DNA of 64,000 nt. Origin: Thiohalorhabdus sp. Cl-TMA. Its GTDB lineage: Bacteria > Pseudomonadota > Gammaproteobacteria > Thiohalorhabdales > Thiohalorhabdaceae. Below, in pieces: positions 56,210 through 64,000 of the stretch. Numbering within the stretch: the first letter of the stretch is position 1; every line of letters begins with the position of its first letter. The position numbers were made by a program, and so were the translations under genes. The notes under the pieces were generated by a model. That model saw only the letters and a program-made list of their open reading frames with translations. It ran no database searches and was not told where the DNA came from. The stretch lies in the NCBI RefSeq assembly GCF_041821045.1, contig NZ_JBGUAW010000004.1, forward strand, positions 124,001-188,000, read 5' to 3'.

Positions 56210-56398
56210 TTAGGGCTCGGTTCCTCGTGGTCGGACACCGTGTCCAAAGATGTTACTCTGACGGCTCTGCGCGACGTCCCCCAAAAAGGGGCCGGAATCT
56301 TATCATCGTTGCGGCCGCCACTGAACGGCGGCTGGGGACGGTCGGGGCGGGCCGCTGGCGGCGGCGCCGACCCCGAACGCACAGGAGAGCAATACTCG

Positions 56399-58093
56399 AT
56401 GCGCACTCTGGCATTCATCGGCATTTCCCTGTTCATGACGGGCTGTGCCCAGATGCACGGCACCGCCGCCGATACCTCCACCTCCGCCGATACCGCCGAC
56501 GCTGCCGACACACGCGCCGACAAGACGGCTGGTGGCACCGACCAAGAGCAGACGGGGAAGGCCGATTCGAAGCCGGCCCTGGCCATGCGCCTCCCCAGCC
56601 TCATAGAGGACGACATCGCCTTCCGCCCGCAGGCATCCGGGGACGCCATTCGGACGGCCGCCGAACAGATCGCGGAAGACAAGGAGCCCGCGGAGGAATT
56701 CTGGGGCTACTTCCTGCCGCGCCTGCAGCTGGAAACCACCGAGCACCATCAGGTCCAGGCGTTCATCCGCTTCTACCGGACGCACGAGAATTACCTGAAC
56801 CGGGTCTTCAACCGCGGCAAGCCCTTCCTGCCCCATATCCTGGGACGCCTGGAAGAGGAGGACATGCCCCTGGACCTGGCCCTTCTGCCGGTAGTGGAGA
56901 GCGCCTTCCGGCCCTTCGCCTATTCGTCGGGGCGCGCGGCGGGCATCTGGCAGTTCACCCCGGCCACGGGACGCCATTTCGACCTGGAGCAGAACTGGTG
57001 GTACGACGGCCGCCGGGACATCCTGGCGGCCACGGACGCCGCCGTGGAATACCTGAAGCGCCTGAACGACCGCTTCGACAGCTGGCTCCTGGCCCTGGCC
57101 GCCTACAACTCCGGCCCGGGCACGGTGAGCCGCGCCATCCGCGAGAACGAGCGGCGCGGCCAGCCCACCGACTTCTGGCACCTCGACCTGCCGCGGGAGA
57201 CCCGCGGCTACGTGCCCAAGCTGCTCGCCCTTTCGCACGTGGTGCGCAACACCGACGAGTACGGGATCAACCTTCCTGACATCCCCATGAAGCCCGGGTT
57301 CCAGGTGGTGAACCTGGATAAGCCCATCGACCTGGCCCGGGCCGCCGACCTCAGCGGCTCCGAAGTGGAGACCCTGTACCGCCTGAACCCCGGCCTCAAT
57401 CAGTGGTGCACACCGCCGGACGGCCCCGGCCGCCTGGTCCTGCCGCTGGGCACCAAGGAGCAGTTCAAGGAGGCGCTGGCCGAGCTGGATCCCTCGGAGC
57501 GGGTGCGGTGGGCGCGCCACCGCATCGACCGGGGGGAAACCCTCTCGGAGATCGCCTCCGAATACCGTACCACCGTCTCCGTGCTGAAGCGGGTCAACAA
57601 CCTGTCGGGCTCACGGATTACCGCGGGCAAGCACCTGGTGATCCCCACCGCCTCCGGCTCCGAGCAGAAATACGCCCTGAGCCGCTCCCAGCGCCTGGCC
57701 GCCATCCGCAGCGACGGTCCGAGCGGCCGCTCCAAGGTCATTCACCGGGTGCGCCGCGGCGAGTCCCTCTGGGAAATCTCGCGCCGCTTCAACGTGAAGA
57801 TGAACCTCCTGGCGAAGTGGAACGGCATGGCCCCCGGGGATACCCTCCGGGAAGGCCAGAAGCTCGCCGTCTGGGTCTCGGGGGGTGACGTCAGCAGTAG
57901 CAACAGCCGCTCCGCCCGGTTACGCTACCGGGTGCGGCAGGGCGATTCCCTGTGGTCCATCTCCCGCAAGTTCAACGTGGCGCTGCACCGGCTCCGCAAC
58001 TGGAACGACCTGGCGCAGGACGAGCTCATTCACCCCGGCGACAAACTGACCATCTACGTGGATCCGACGAAGCTCGCCGAGCACCGAGGCTGA
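56399..58093 (+). CDS. mltD: Membrane-bound lytic murein transglycosylase D
   Basis: A 564-residue lipoprotein enzyme that cleaves peptidoglycan. The lipobox is SLFMTGC. After a threonine/aspartate/alanine-rich linker, the lysozyme-like SLT domain has the catalytic Glu in LLPVVESAFRPFAYSSGRAAG, then WQFTPATGR and LAAYNSGPGTVSRAI. Three LysM repeats follow (starting HRIDRGETLSEIAS, HRVRRGESLWEISR, YRVRQGDSLWSISR). ATG 56399 follows AGGAGA; upstream in-frame text overlaps gltX and looks non-coding. Confidence 0.95.
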   Translation: MRTLAFIGISLFMTGCAQMHGTAADTSTSADTADAADTRADKTAGGTDQEQTGKADSKPALAMRLPSLIEDDIAFRPQASGDAIRTAAEQIAEDKEPAEEFWGYFLPRLQLETTEHHQVQAFIRFYRTHENYLNRVFNRGKPFLPHILGRLEEEDMPLDLALLPVVESAFRPFAYSSGRAAGIWQFTPATGRHFDLEQNWWYDGRRDILAATDAAVEYLKRLNDRFDSWLLALAAYNSGPGTVSRAIRENERRGQPTDFWHLDLPRETRGYVPKLLALSHVVRNTDEYGINLPDIPMKPGFQVVNLDKPIDLARAADLSGSEVETLYRLNPGLNQWCTPPDGPGRLVLPLGTKEQFKEALAELDPSERVRWARHRIDRGETLSEIASEYRTTVSVLKRVNNLSGSRITAGKHLVIPTASGSEQKYALSRSQRLAAIRSDGPSGRSKVIHRVRRGESLWEISRRFNVKMNLLAKWNGMAPGDTLREGQKLAVWVSGGDVSSSNSRSARLRYRVRQGDSLWSISRKFNVALHRLRNWNDLAQDELIHPGDKLTIYVDPTKLAEHRG

Positions 58094-58099
58094 TTCTAC

Positions 58100-59740
58100 T
58101 TGGCTGAAACCGCCCCGCCATTTGCCATCAGGCGCTGGATCCTGGGGGGGCTCGCCCTCGCCCTTTCAGGGCTCGCCGGCGCGGCGGTCCCGGACCGGGA
58201 AGGAGCCCCCGCCCATGGCGGCGAGCGCATGGTGGCCGTCGCCGCCGAGGCCTCCAACCTGATCCCGTTCATGGCGGGGGATTCCGCCTCCAGCGCCGTG
58301 GGCGGGCTCATCCACGCCACGCTGCTGCGCTACGACAAGAACCTCGAGCTCACCGCCGCCCTCGCCAAGCGCTGGTCCGTGAGCGAGGATGGCAAGAAGC
58401 TCACCTTCCACCTGCGCGAGGGCGTGCGGTTCCCCGACGGCCACCCCTTCACCAGCGAGGACGTGGCCTTCACCTGGCGCACCGTCGTTGATCCGGAAAC
58501 ACGCACCCCCTACGGGCAGCAGTACCGGCGGGTGAGCCGCATCGAGACCCCCGACAGGCACACCTTCATCGCCCACTACGACGAGCCCTACGCCCCGGCG
58601 CTCTCCACCTGGGCCTCCCTCTCGATCCTGCCGGCGCACCTTCTGCGGGACGAGAACATCAATACCACGGACTTCGCCCGCGACCCCATCGGCCTGGGCC
58701 CCTACGGGCTGGAGCGCTGGATGGCGGGGCAATCCCTCCATCTGCGCGCCAACGACGCCTACTACCGGGGCCGTCCGTACATCGGCCGGGTATCCTTCCG
58801 CATCATCCCGGACACCACCACCCAGTTCCTGGAGCTGGAGGCGGGCCACATCGACCAGATGAGCCCCTCCCCCACCCTGTTCAAGCGGACCTTCCCGAAG
58901 CGGGAGGACCTGCGCGAGCGGATCGCCACTTACAGCTATCTGGGCAGCAACTACACCTACCTGGGCTTCAACCTGCGCCGCAAGCCCTTCACCGATATCC
59001 GGGTGCGGCGCGCCATCGCCCACGCCATCGACCGCACCGAGCTCATGAAGGGCGTCACCCTGGGACTGGCGGAGCGCATCTCCGCGCCCTACAAGCCGGG
59101 AACGCGCTGGTATCCCGACGACATCGACCCCTATGAGTATGATCCCGCCCAGGCGCGGCGCATGCTGACCGAGGCCGGCTGGAAGGACGCCGACGGCGAC
59201 GGCGTGCGGGAGAAGAAAGGCCGGGAGCTGGCCTTCGAGATCATCACCAACAATGACAACAAGGAACGGCAGATCGCCGCCACGCTGATCCAACGGCGCC
59301 TCCGCCAGGTGGGTATCGACATCACCGTGCGCCTGGTGGAGTGGGCCACCTTCATCAGCCAGTACATCAACAAGCACGACTTCGACGCGGTGATTCTGGG
59401 CTGGAGCCTGTCTCCGGACCCCGACCAGTACAGCATCTGGCACTCCAGCCAGCAGAAGCCGGGCCAGTTCAACTTCGTCGGCCTGGAGGATCCGGAGGTG
59501 GACCGGCTCCTGGAGGAAGGCCTGCGGGTGTTCAAGCCGCGCAAGCGCGCCGAGATCTATCACGAGCTCGCCCGCGAGCTTTTGGAGGCCTGCCCCATCG
59601 TGTACCTGTACGCACCCTATTCCCTGTCCGCCATCGACCGCCGCATCCGCAACATCGAGCCGGCGCCGGCGGGTATCGAGTACAACGTGGAAGAGTGGTA
59701 CATACCGGAGCCACTGCAGCGAATCGAGATTCAGCGCTAA
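58100..59740 (+). CDS. Dpp/Opp-type ABC transporter substrate-binding protein
   Basis: A 546-residue SBP family 5 protein. The signal peptide (WILGGLALALSGLAGAAV) is followed by VAVAAEASNLIPFM, LAKRWSVSEDGKKLTFHLREG, FPDGHPFTSEDVAFTW and FTDIRVRRAIAHAIDR. It likely binds peptides or similar compounds. The best start is TTG 58100. It starts six bases after mltD, suggesting recovery of murein peptides released by MltD. Two permease genes follow. Confidence 0.87.
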   Translation: MAETAPPFAIRRWILGGLALALSGLAGAAVPDREGAPAHGGERMVAVAAEASNLIPFMAGDSASSAVGGLIHATLLRYDKNLELTAALAKRWSVSEDGKKLTFHLREGVRFPDGHPFTSEDVAFTWRTVVDPETRTPYGQQYRRVSRIETPDRHTFIAHYDEPYAPALSTWASLSILPAHLLRDENINTTDFARDPIGLGPYGLERWMAGQSLHLRANDAYYRGRPYIGRVSFRIIPDTTTQFLELEAGHIDQMSPSPTLFKRTFPKREDLRERIATYSYLGSNYTYLGFNLRRKPFTDIRVRRAIAHAIDRTELMKGVTLGLAERISAPYKPGTRWYPDDIDPYEYDPAQARRMLTEAGWKDADGDGVREKKGRELAFEIITNNDNKERQIAATLIQRRLRQVGIDITVRLVEWATFISQYINKHDFDAVILGWSLSPDPDQYSIWHSSQQKPGQFNFVGLEDPEVDRLLEEGLRVFKPRKRAEIYHELARELLEACPIVYLYAPYSLSAIDRRIRNIEPAPAGIEYNVEEWYIPEPLQRIEIQR

Positions 59741-59872
59741 ATAAGCTCCCCGCCGGGGAGCCGAAAGCCAGTGCCCGCGCGGGCCCGGTATCCGGGAGCG
59801 CGCTGGCGTTCCGCCCCTCCGCTGTGGCGTTATGAGCGGAGGACGTTCCCCCAACCCCGCAGAGTCGCCCAA

Positions 59873-60859
59873 TTGCTGATCTACCTGGTGAAACGGCTCT
59901 TCTGGATGGTCCCGGTGCTGTTGGGCATCACCATCATCTCCTTCGGGGTGATGCATCTGGCGCCGGGCGACATCACCACCCTGGAGACCAGCCTCAATCC
60001 GCGCAGCGGCATGGAGGCGCGGGAGAAGCTGCGGGAGGCCTACAACCTCGACGAGCCGCTGCACGTGCAGTACTGGCTGTGGCTGAAGCGCGTCGCGGTG
60101 CTCGACTTCGGCCAGTCATTCAGCTCCGATAACCGCCCGGTGCTCACCAAGATCGGCGAGCGGCTTCCCGTGACCCTGGCCATCAACATCGCCTCCCTGC
60201 TGGTGATCCTGGCCGTGGCCCTGCCGGTGGGCGTGATCTCGGCGGTGCGCCAGAACAGCCTGCTGGACCGCAGCCTCACCGTGATCGTCTTCCTCGCCTT
60301 CGCCATTCCCGGGTTCTGGCTGGCCCTGCTGCTCATGGTGCTGTTCGGCGTCCAGCTGGGCTGGCTGCCGGTTTCCGGAATCCACGGCTTCGATTACGAG
60401 CAGCTCGGCTTCTGGGGCAAGCTGGGGGACCTGGCGGAGCACCTGGTGCTCCCGGTGGTGGTGTCCGCCTTCGCCGGCATCGCCGCTTTCTCCCGCTACG
60501 TGCGCTCCAACATGCTGGAGGTGATCCGCCAGGACTACGTGCTCACCGCCCGGGCCAAGGGGCTCGCCGAGCGCACGGTCATCTACCGCCACGCTCTGCG
60601 CAACGCCCTGCTGCCGGTGATCACCCTGCTGGGGCTGTCCGTGCCCGGCCTCATCGGCGGCTCGGTGATCTTCGAGACCATCTTCGGCATACCGGGCATG
60701 GGCCAGCTGTTCTTCAACGCGGTCCTGATGCGCGATTATCCGGTGGTCATGGGCATCCTGGTGATCGGCGCCATCCTCACCCTGCTCGGCAACCTGCTGG
60801 CGGACCTGGCCTACGCGTGGGCGGACCCGCGGGTTCGCCGGGGGCTGGCCTCCTCATGA
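59873..60859 (+). CDS. Dpp/Opp-type ABC transporter permease (DppB-like)
   Basis: A 328-residue permease with six hydrophobic helices. [20 protein letters not shown] is the standard N-terminus and [20 protein letters not shown] is the EAA loop that contacts the ATPase. No ATG fits: TTG 59873 is likely but its ribosome-binding site is weak. Stop overlaps the next start by four bases (ATGA). Confidence 0.9.
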   Translation: MLIYLVKRLFWMVPVLLGITIISFGVMHLAPGDITTLETSLNPRSGMEAREKLREAYNLDEPLHVQYWLWLKRVAVLDFGQSFSSDNRPVLTKIGERLPVTLAINIASLLVILAVALPVGVISAVRQNSLLDRSLTVIVFLAFAIPGFWLALLLMVLFGVQLGWLPVSGIHGFDYEQLGFWGKLGDLAEHLVLPVVVSAFAGIAAFSRYVRSNMLEVIRQDYVLTARAKGLAERTVIYRHALRNALLPVITLLGLSVPGLIGGSVIFETIFGIPGMGQLFFNAVLMRDYPVVMGILVIGAILTLLGNLLADLAYAWADPRVRRGLASS

Positions 60860-61695
60860 GCCCCGCCGTCCGCCGTCTCTTGCGCAATCCGTTGGCCGTG
60901 GCCGGCGGGGTGATCGTCGGCTGTATGGCCCTGGCCGCCATCTTCGCCCCCTGGCTGGCGCCGTATAACCCTTACGCCATTAACGTGGACCACATCCTGG
61001 AGGGCCCCTCCGCCGCCCACTGGATGGGCACCGACCGCCTGGGCCGCGACGTCTTCAGCCGCATCCTCTACGGGGCCCGGGTATCGCTGTCCGTGGGCTT
61101 CGTGGCCGTGGGCATCGCCACGCTCATCGGCGTGCTGCTCGGCAGCCTGGCGGGCTATTACGGCAAGTGGGCGGACAGCCTGATCATGCGCCTGGTGGAC
61201 ATCATGCTGGCGGTGCCCACCTTCTTCCTGGTGCTGGCGGTGATCGCCTTCCTGGAGCCCAATATCTTCAACGTCATGGCGGTCATCGGGCTCACCTCCT
61301 GGATGGGCGTCTCGCGGCTGGTGCGGGCGGAGCTGCTCTCCCTGCGCTCCCGGGAGTTCGTGCTCGCCGCCCGCGCCCTGGGCGCCGGGGACGGCCGGCT
61401 CATCGGCCTGCACCTGCTGCCCAACGGCATGGCGCCCGTGCTGGTGGCCGCCATCCTCGGCGTGGCCGAGGCCATCCTGGTGGAATCGGCGCTCTCCTTC
61501 CTGGGGCTCGGCGTCCAGCCGCCCTTCGCCTCGTGGGGCAACATCCTGGCCGAGGGCAAGGACCACATCGAGTTCGCCTGGTGGCTCTCCCTGTTCCCCG
61601 GGCTGGCCATCTGGGTGACCGTGCTCGGCTTCAACCTGTTCGGCGAAGGCCTCCGGGACGCCTTCGACCCCCGTCAGGCGGGCGAGGTGGAGTAA
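60856..61695 (+). CDS. Dpp/Opp-type ABC transporter permease (DppC-like)
   Basis: A 279-residue permease. [19 protein letters not shown] is the first helix, [20 protein letters not shown] is a diagnostic motif, and [18 protein letters not shown] is the EAA loop. Translation is coupled to the upstream permease by ATGA overlap. No ATPase gene follows; fabI is next after about 98 bases. Confidence 0.92.
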   Translation: MSPAVRRLLRNPLAVAGGVIVGCMALAAIFAPWLAPYNPYAINVDHILEGPSAAHWMGTDRLGRDVFSRILYGARVSLSVGFVAVGIATLIGVLLGSLAGYYGKWADSLIMRLVDIMLAVPTFFLVLAVIAFLEPNIFNVMAVIGLTSWMGVSRLVRAELLSLRSREFVLAARALGAGDGRLIGLHLLPNGMAPVLVAAILGVAEAILVESALSFLGLGVQPPFASWGNILAEGKDHIEFAWWLSLFPGLAIWVTVLGFNLFGEGLRDAFDPRQAGEVE

Positions 61696-61793
61696 CCCCG
61701 GCACACTTCTTTTCAGCCGGGTCCCGAGCCTATAAACTTGCCCGACGCAACCGCCTCCTCAGGCATTTCAACCAGTCAGGAGCCGCATAGCCC

Positions 61794-62570
61794 ATGGGTT
61801 TTCTCACCGGCAAAAAGGGCATCATCTTCGGCATCGCCAATAAGAACTCCATCGCCTGGGGCATCGCTCAGGCCATGGCGGCGCAAGGTGCCGAGCTGGC
61901 CCTCACCTACCAGAACGAAGGCTTCCTCAAGCGCGTGCAGCCCCTCGCGGAAGAGCTGGGCGCCGAGATGGTGCTTCCCTGCGACGTCACCGACGACGGG
62001 CAGGTGGACGAGGTCTTCAAGGAGCTGGAAAGCCGATGGGGCGGCCTCGACGTCCTGGTGCACTCCCTCGCCTTCGCGCCCAAGGAGGAGCTGCGGGGCA
62101 GCTATATGGAGTCCACCACGCGGGACGGCTTCATGACGGCCCATGACATCAGCAGCTGGAGCCTCACCCGCCTCGCCCAGGGCGCCCATCCGCTCATGAA
62201 GGACCGGGAGGACGCCGCCATCCTGACCCTGAGCTACCTGGGCGCCGAGCGCACCTTCCCGCACTACAACGTCATGGGCGTGGCCAAGGCCAGCCTGGAG
62301 GCGAGCGTCCGCTACCTGGCCGCCAGCATGGGTCCGGAAGGCGTCCGCGTGAACGCGGTGAGTGCCGGCCCCATAAAGACCCTGGCCGCCAGCGGCATCG
62401 GCGACATGCGCACCATCCTCCAGCACAACGAGGAGCGCGCGCCCTTGCGCCGCAACACCACCATCGAGGAAGTGGGCAACACCGCCGCCTTCCTGGCGAG
62501 CCCGCTGGCTTCCGGCATCACCGGCGAGGTGCTGCACGTGGACAGCGGCTACCACAGCATCGCCATGTAG
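61794..62570 (+). CDS. fabI: Enoyl-[acyl-carrier-protein] reductase (NADH)
   Basis: A 258-residue enzyme for the last reduction step of fatty acid elongation. KGIIFGIANKNSIAWGIAQA binds NAD. The active site is YNVMGVAK (Tyr-x6-Lys), and VNAVSAGPIKTLAASGI completes the pocket. A possible -10 (TATAAA at 61731-61736) lies upstream; the -35 is poor. Confidence 0.96.
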   Translation: MGFLTGKKGIIFGIANKNSIAWGIAQAMAAQGAELALTYQNEGFLKRVQPLAEELGAEMVLPCDVTDDGQVDEVFKELESRWGGLDVLVHSLAFAPKEELRGSYMESTTRDGFMTAHDISSWSLTRLAQGAHPLMKDREDAAILTLSYLGAERTFPHYNVMGVAKASLEASVRYLAASMGPEGVRVNAVSAGPIKTLAASGIGDMRTILQHNEERAPLRRNTTIEEVGNTAAFLASPLASGITGEVLHVDSGYHSIAM

Positions 62571-62616
62571 CGGCCCCGGCAAAAGGGTAGCCGCACCCCG
62601 CAAGGCGGTACCAAGC

Positions 62617-62643
62617 AAAGAGCCCCCGATCGGGGGCTCTTTT
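62617..62643 (+). terminator. Intrinsic terminator of fabI
   Basis: GAGCCCCC and GGGGGCTC (62620-62627 and 62632-62639) flank loop GATC and are followed by TTTT. Reverse complement also has AAAG/CTTT edges, so it may terminate the minus-strand methyltransferase gene too. Confidence 0.92.
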
Positions 62644-62665
62644 GCGTCCGGCAGTCCGAAGCGGG

Positions 62666-63490
62666 CTACTTGTCGGCCACGTAGTAGACCCAGCCGATGC
62701 GGTTGGCCCGGGCCTGATCCACCCAGAACCGCAGGGCATCGGAGGTGGCATCCACCACCTCCCGGCCCACCCGGTCCTCGAATTCCGCCCGCCGCCGTTC
62801 CAGCTCCTCGCGGACCCAGCCGTAGGACAGGGCCACGTTCTCCGACCAGTCCTGGTGGCTGCGGATGGTGAAGCCGAGATCGGCCAGGGCCTCGAGGTAA
62901 TCGCCGTCGTCCCACATCTCGGGGGCGCCGACGCGCTCATAGATCCGCGCCCGGATGTCCTCGGGAGTCCCGCCGCGTACCAGCAGCTCCGAGAACACCA
63001 GCCGGCCGCCGGGCCGCAGGACCCGGTGGGCCTCCTCCAGCACCCGGCGCTTGTCGGCGGCGTGCAGAAAGGCCTCCTGGGACCAGTACACGTGGAAGCG
63101 GTTGGCGCGGTAGGGCAGCTCGTGGAAATCCGCCCACTCGAAGGCCACGCGGTGGCTCATGCCCGCCTGGCTGGTGAGCCGGCGTCCCCGCTCCAGCTCT
63201 TTTTCGGAGATGTTGGTGGCGAGCACCTGGCAGCCGTAATGCTCCGCCAGGAAGCGCGCCAGGGCGCCGTATCCGCATCCCACGTCCAGCACCTCCTGGG
63301 CGGGGGTGAGGCCCACATTGCGGCTCATGATCTCGTTGGTGCGGGCCATGGCCGTGGGCAGGTCCTCGTCGGGCGACTCGAACAACCCCATGTGGATGTT
63401 CTCGCCCCAGATATCCTTGTAGATCTCGTTGGCCGCGCCGTCGTAGTAGCTCCGCGCTTCCGAGACCACGTCGCTAATGGCATCGCGCAT
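62666..63490 (-). CDS. Sarcosine/dimethylglycine N-methyltransferase
   Basis: A 274-residue SAM-dependent enzyme that adds the second and third methyl groups to make glycine betaine, a compatible solute. Features are SYYDGAANEIYKDIWGENIH with the DIWGENIHMGL text typical of the family, the SAM motif VLDVGCGYGALARFLAE, and WSQEAFLHAADKRRVLEE. It lies 63 bases after the glycine/sarcosine methyltransferase on the same strand, so the two form the betaine synthesis operon of halophiles. Confidence 0.9.
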   Translation of the reverse strand: MRDAISDVVSEARSYYDGAANEIYKDIWGENIHMGLFESPDEDLPTAMARTNEIMSRNVGLTPAQEVLDVGCGYGALARFLAEHYGCQVLATNISEKELERGRRLTSQAGMSHRVAFEWADFHELPYRANRFHVYWSQEAFLHAADKRRVLEEAHRVLRPGGRLVFSELLVRGGTPEDIRARIYERVGAPEMWDDGDYLEALADLGFTIRSHQDWSENVALSYGWVREELERRRAEFEDRVGREVVDATSDALRFWVDQARANRIGWVYYVADK

Positions 63491-63553
63491 GTCTGCTCCT
63501 CCCCGGCATCCCGCGCCCGCGTACGCGGCGGGCGCCGGGATGTCTCGGCCGCT

Positions 63554-64000
63554 TCAGGCCTTGGGCTTGTAGGCCACCTGCTGGATGAAATCCACGTTCT
63601 CGCGGTCGTAGGGCTTCTCGAAGTCGCCGTAGCGCTCGACGTTGATGAAGCCGGCATCCTCGAACAGGTGGGAGACATAATCCTGCCGCAGCGGATACAT
63701 GTTGAGCTGGAACTGGGCCCCGTCCGTGAACTTGTACTCGAAGCGCGCCAGATAGCGGGTCAGCTCCGCGGGATAGGCGTCCACGCCCTTGCCGGTGTAG
63801 TAGTGCTGATGCTTGGAGCTGTAGCCGTGATCCAGCATGGAGTCGTAGTTGCGGTGATCGACGATCACCATGCCGCCGGGCCGCACCACCTTGAAGAAGG
63901 CCTCCATGGCGTCCCGCCGGGCTTCATGCTCGAACAGGTGGGTGAAGGAGTTACCCAGGCAGACCAGGGCATCGAACCGCTCCGCGCCCAGCTCCTTGTC
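63554..64000 (-). CDS. Glycine/sarcosine N-methyltransferase, C-terminal part
   Basis: The last ~148 residues of the enzyme that performs the first methylation steps from glycine. The frame is open to the right edge (N-terminus and SAM motif outside). Visible text is CLGNSFTHLFEHEARRDAME, VVRPGGMVIVDHRNYD and KHQHYYTGKGVDAYP, as in the halophile family. Together with the next gene it gives de novo betaine from glycine. Confidence 0.88.
   Translation of the reverse strand, partial: DKELGAERFDALVCLGNSFTHLFEHEARRDAMEAFFKVVRPGGMVIVDHRNYDSMLDHGYSSKHQHYYTGKGVDAYPAELTRYLARFEYKFTDGAQFQLNMYPLRQDYVSHLFEDAGFINVERYGDFEKPYDRENVDFIQQVAYKPKA

Noticed and set aside
58166-60064. A ~632-codon minus-strand open frame opposite the peptide-binding protein
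   Set aside because: Antisense shadow of a well-conserved gene; repetitive Gly/Ala/Val/Leu content.
1-64000. CRISPR array, integrase attachment sites, insertion sequences, rRNA genes
   Set aside because: No regularly spaced direct repeats, transposase or integrase text, tRNA-end duplications or rRNA segments were seen. Only the two REP-like palindromes suggest mobility.

Overview
The window is GC-rich, densely coded chromosomal DNA from a Gram-negative proteobacterium, most likely a halophilic or halotolerant gammaproteobacterium. Gammaproteobacterial signs are the dapA-bamC-purC gene order, a long single-chain PurL, gltX beside a tRNA-Ala gene, and LPS core genes (hldE, waaA, a heptosyltransferase). 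The halophile reading rests on a pair of glycine-to-betaine methyltransferases at the right end and a BCCT-type betaine carrier at 52.3-53.9 kb. The genus cannot be fixed by reading alone. No rRNA, CRISPR array, transposase, integrase or phage gene was seen.

Layout. 1-10.9 kb: housekeeping and signalling genes: a c-di-GMP enzyme cut by the window edge, a broken DUF421 gene, an RNase Z-like hydrolase, a chemoreceptor with a heme-binding sensor, an orphan HupH-type protein, glutathione reductase, a PilZ protein, MarC, a GIY-YIG protein, a methyltransferase, a fatty-acid desaturase and an Nfu protein. 11-19.1 kb: purL, purC, an MscS-like membrane protein, bamC, a cytochrome c and pseudoazurin pair, and dapA, all on the minus strand. 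19.3-20.7 kb: a PIN-PhoH protein.

20.9-41.0 kb: a large surface-glycan locus. It holds six GT4-type glycosyltransferases, one family 9 heptosyltransferase, WaaA, HldE, an O-antigen ligase-like protein and seven sulfotransferase-like proteins, plus a second BamC-like lipoprotein. The simplest reading is LPS core and O-chain assembly with extensive sulfation. The middle of the locus (about 25.6-32.8 kb) is visibly less GC-rich than the flanks, suggesting mosaic acquisition.

41.4-50.5 kb: a porin, a secreted metallo-beta-lactamase-fold hydrolase, CstA, tRNA-Gln with a clear promoter, an orphan outer-membrane protein, a DegP/MucD-type protease next to a secreted coiled-coil protein, a small secreted EF-hand protein and a DUF2062 protein. 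50.5-53.9 kb: a BCCT carrier directly coupled to an unusual membrane-anchored lipoprotein that joins an OpuAC-type and a TAXI-like substrate-binding domain; I consider this the most novel item. 54-62.6 kb: YqhA, tRNA-Ala, gltX, MltD, a Dpp/Opp-like binding protein with two permeases but no ATPase, and fabI. 62.7-64 kb: sarcosine/dimethylglycine methyltransferase and the C-terminal part of glycine/sarcosine methyltransferase, which runs off the window.

Two copies of a 24-base REP-like palindrome (36.8 and 54.6 kb) and several clear intrinsic terminators complete the picture. Start codons were chosen by ribosome-binding sites and family alignment; several genes appear to use GTG or TTG.
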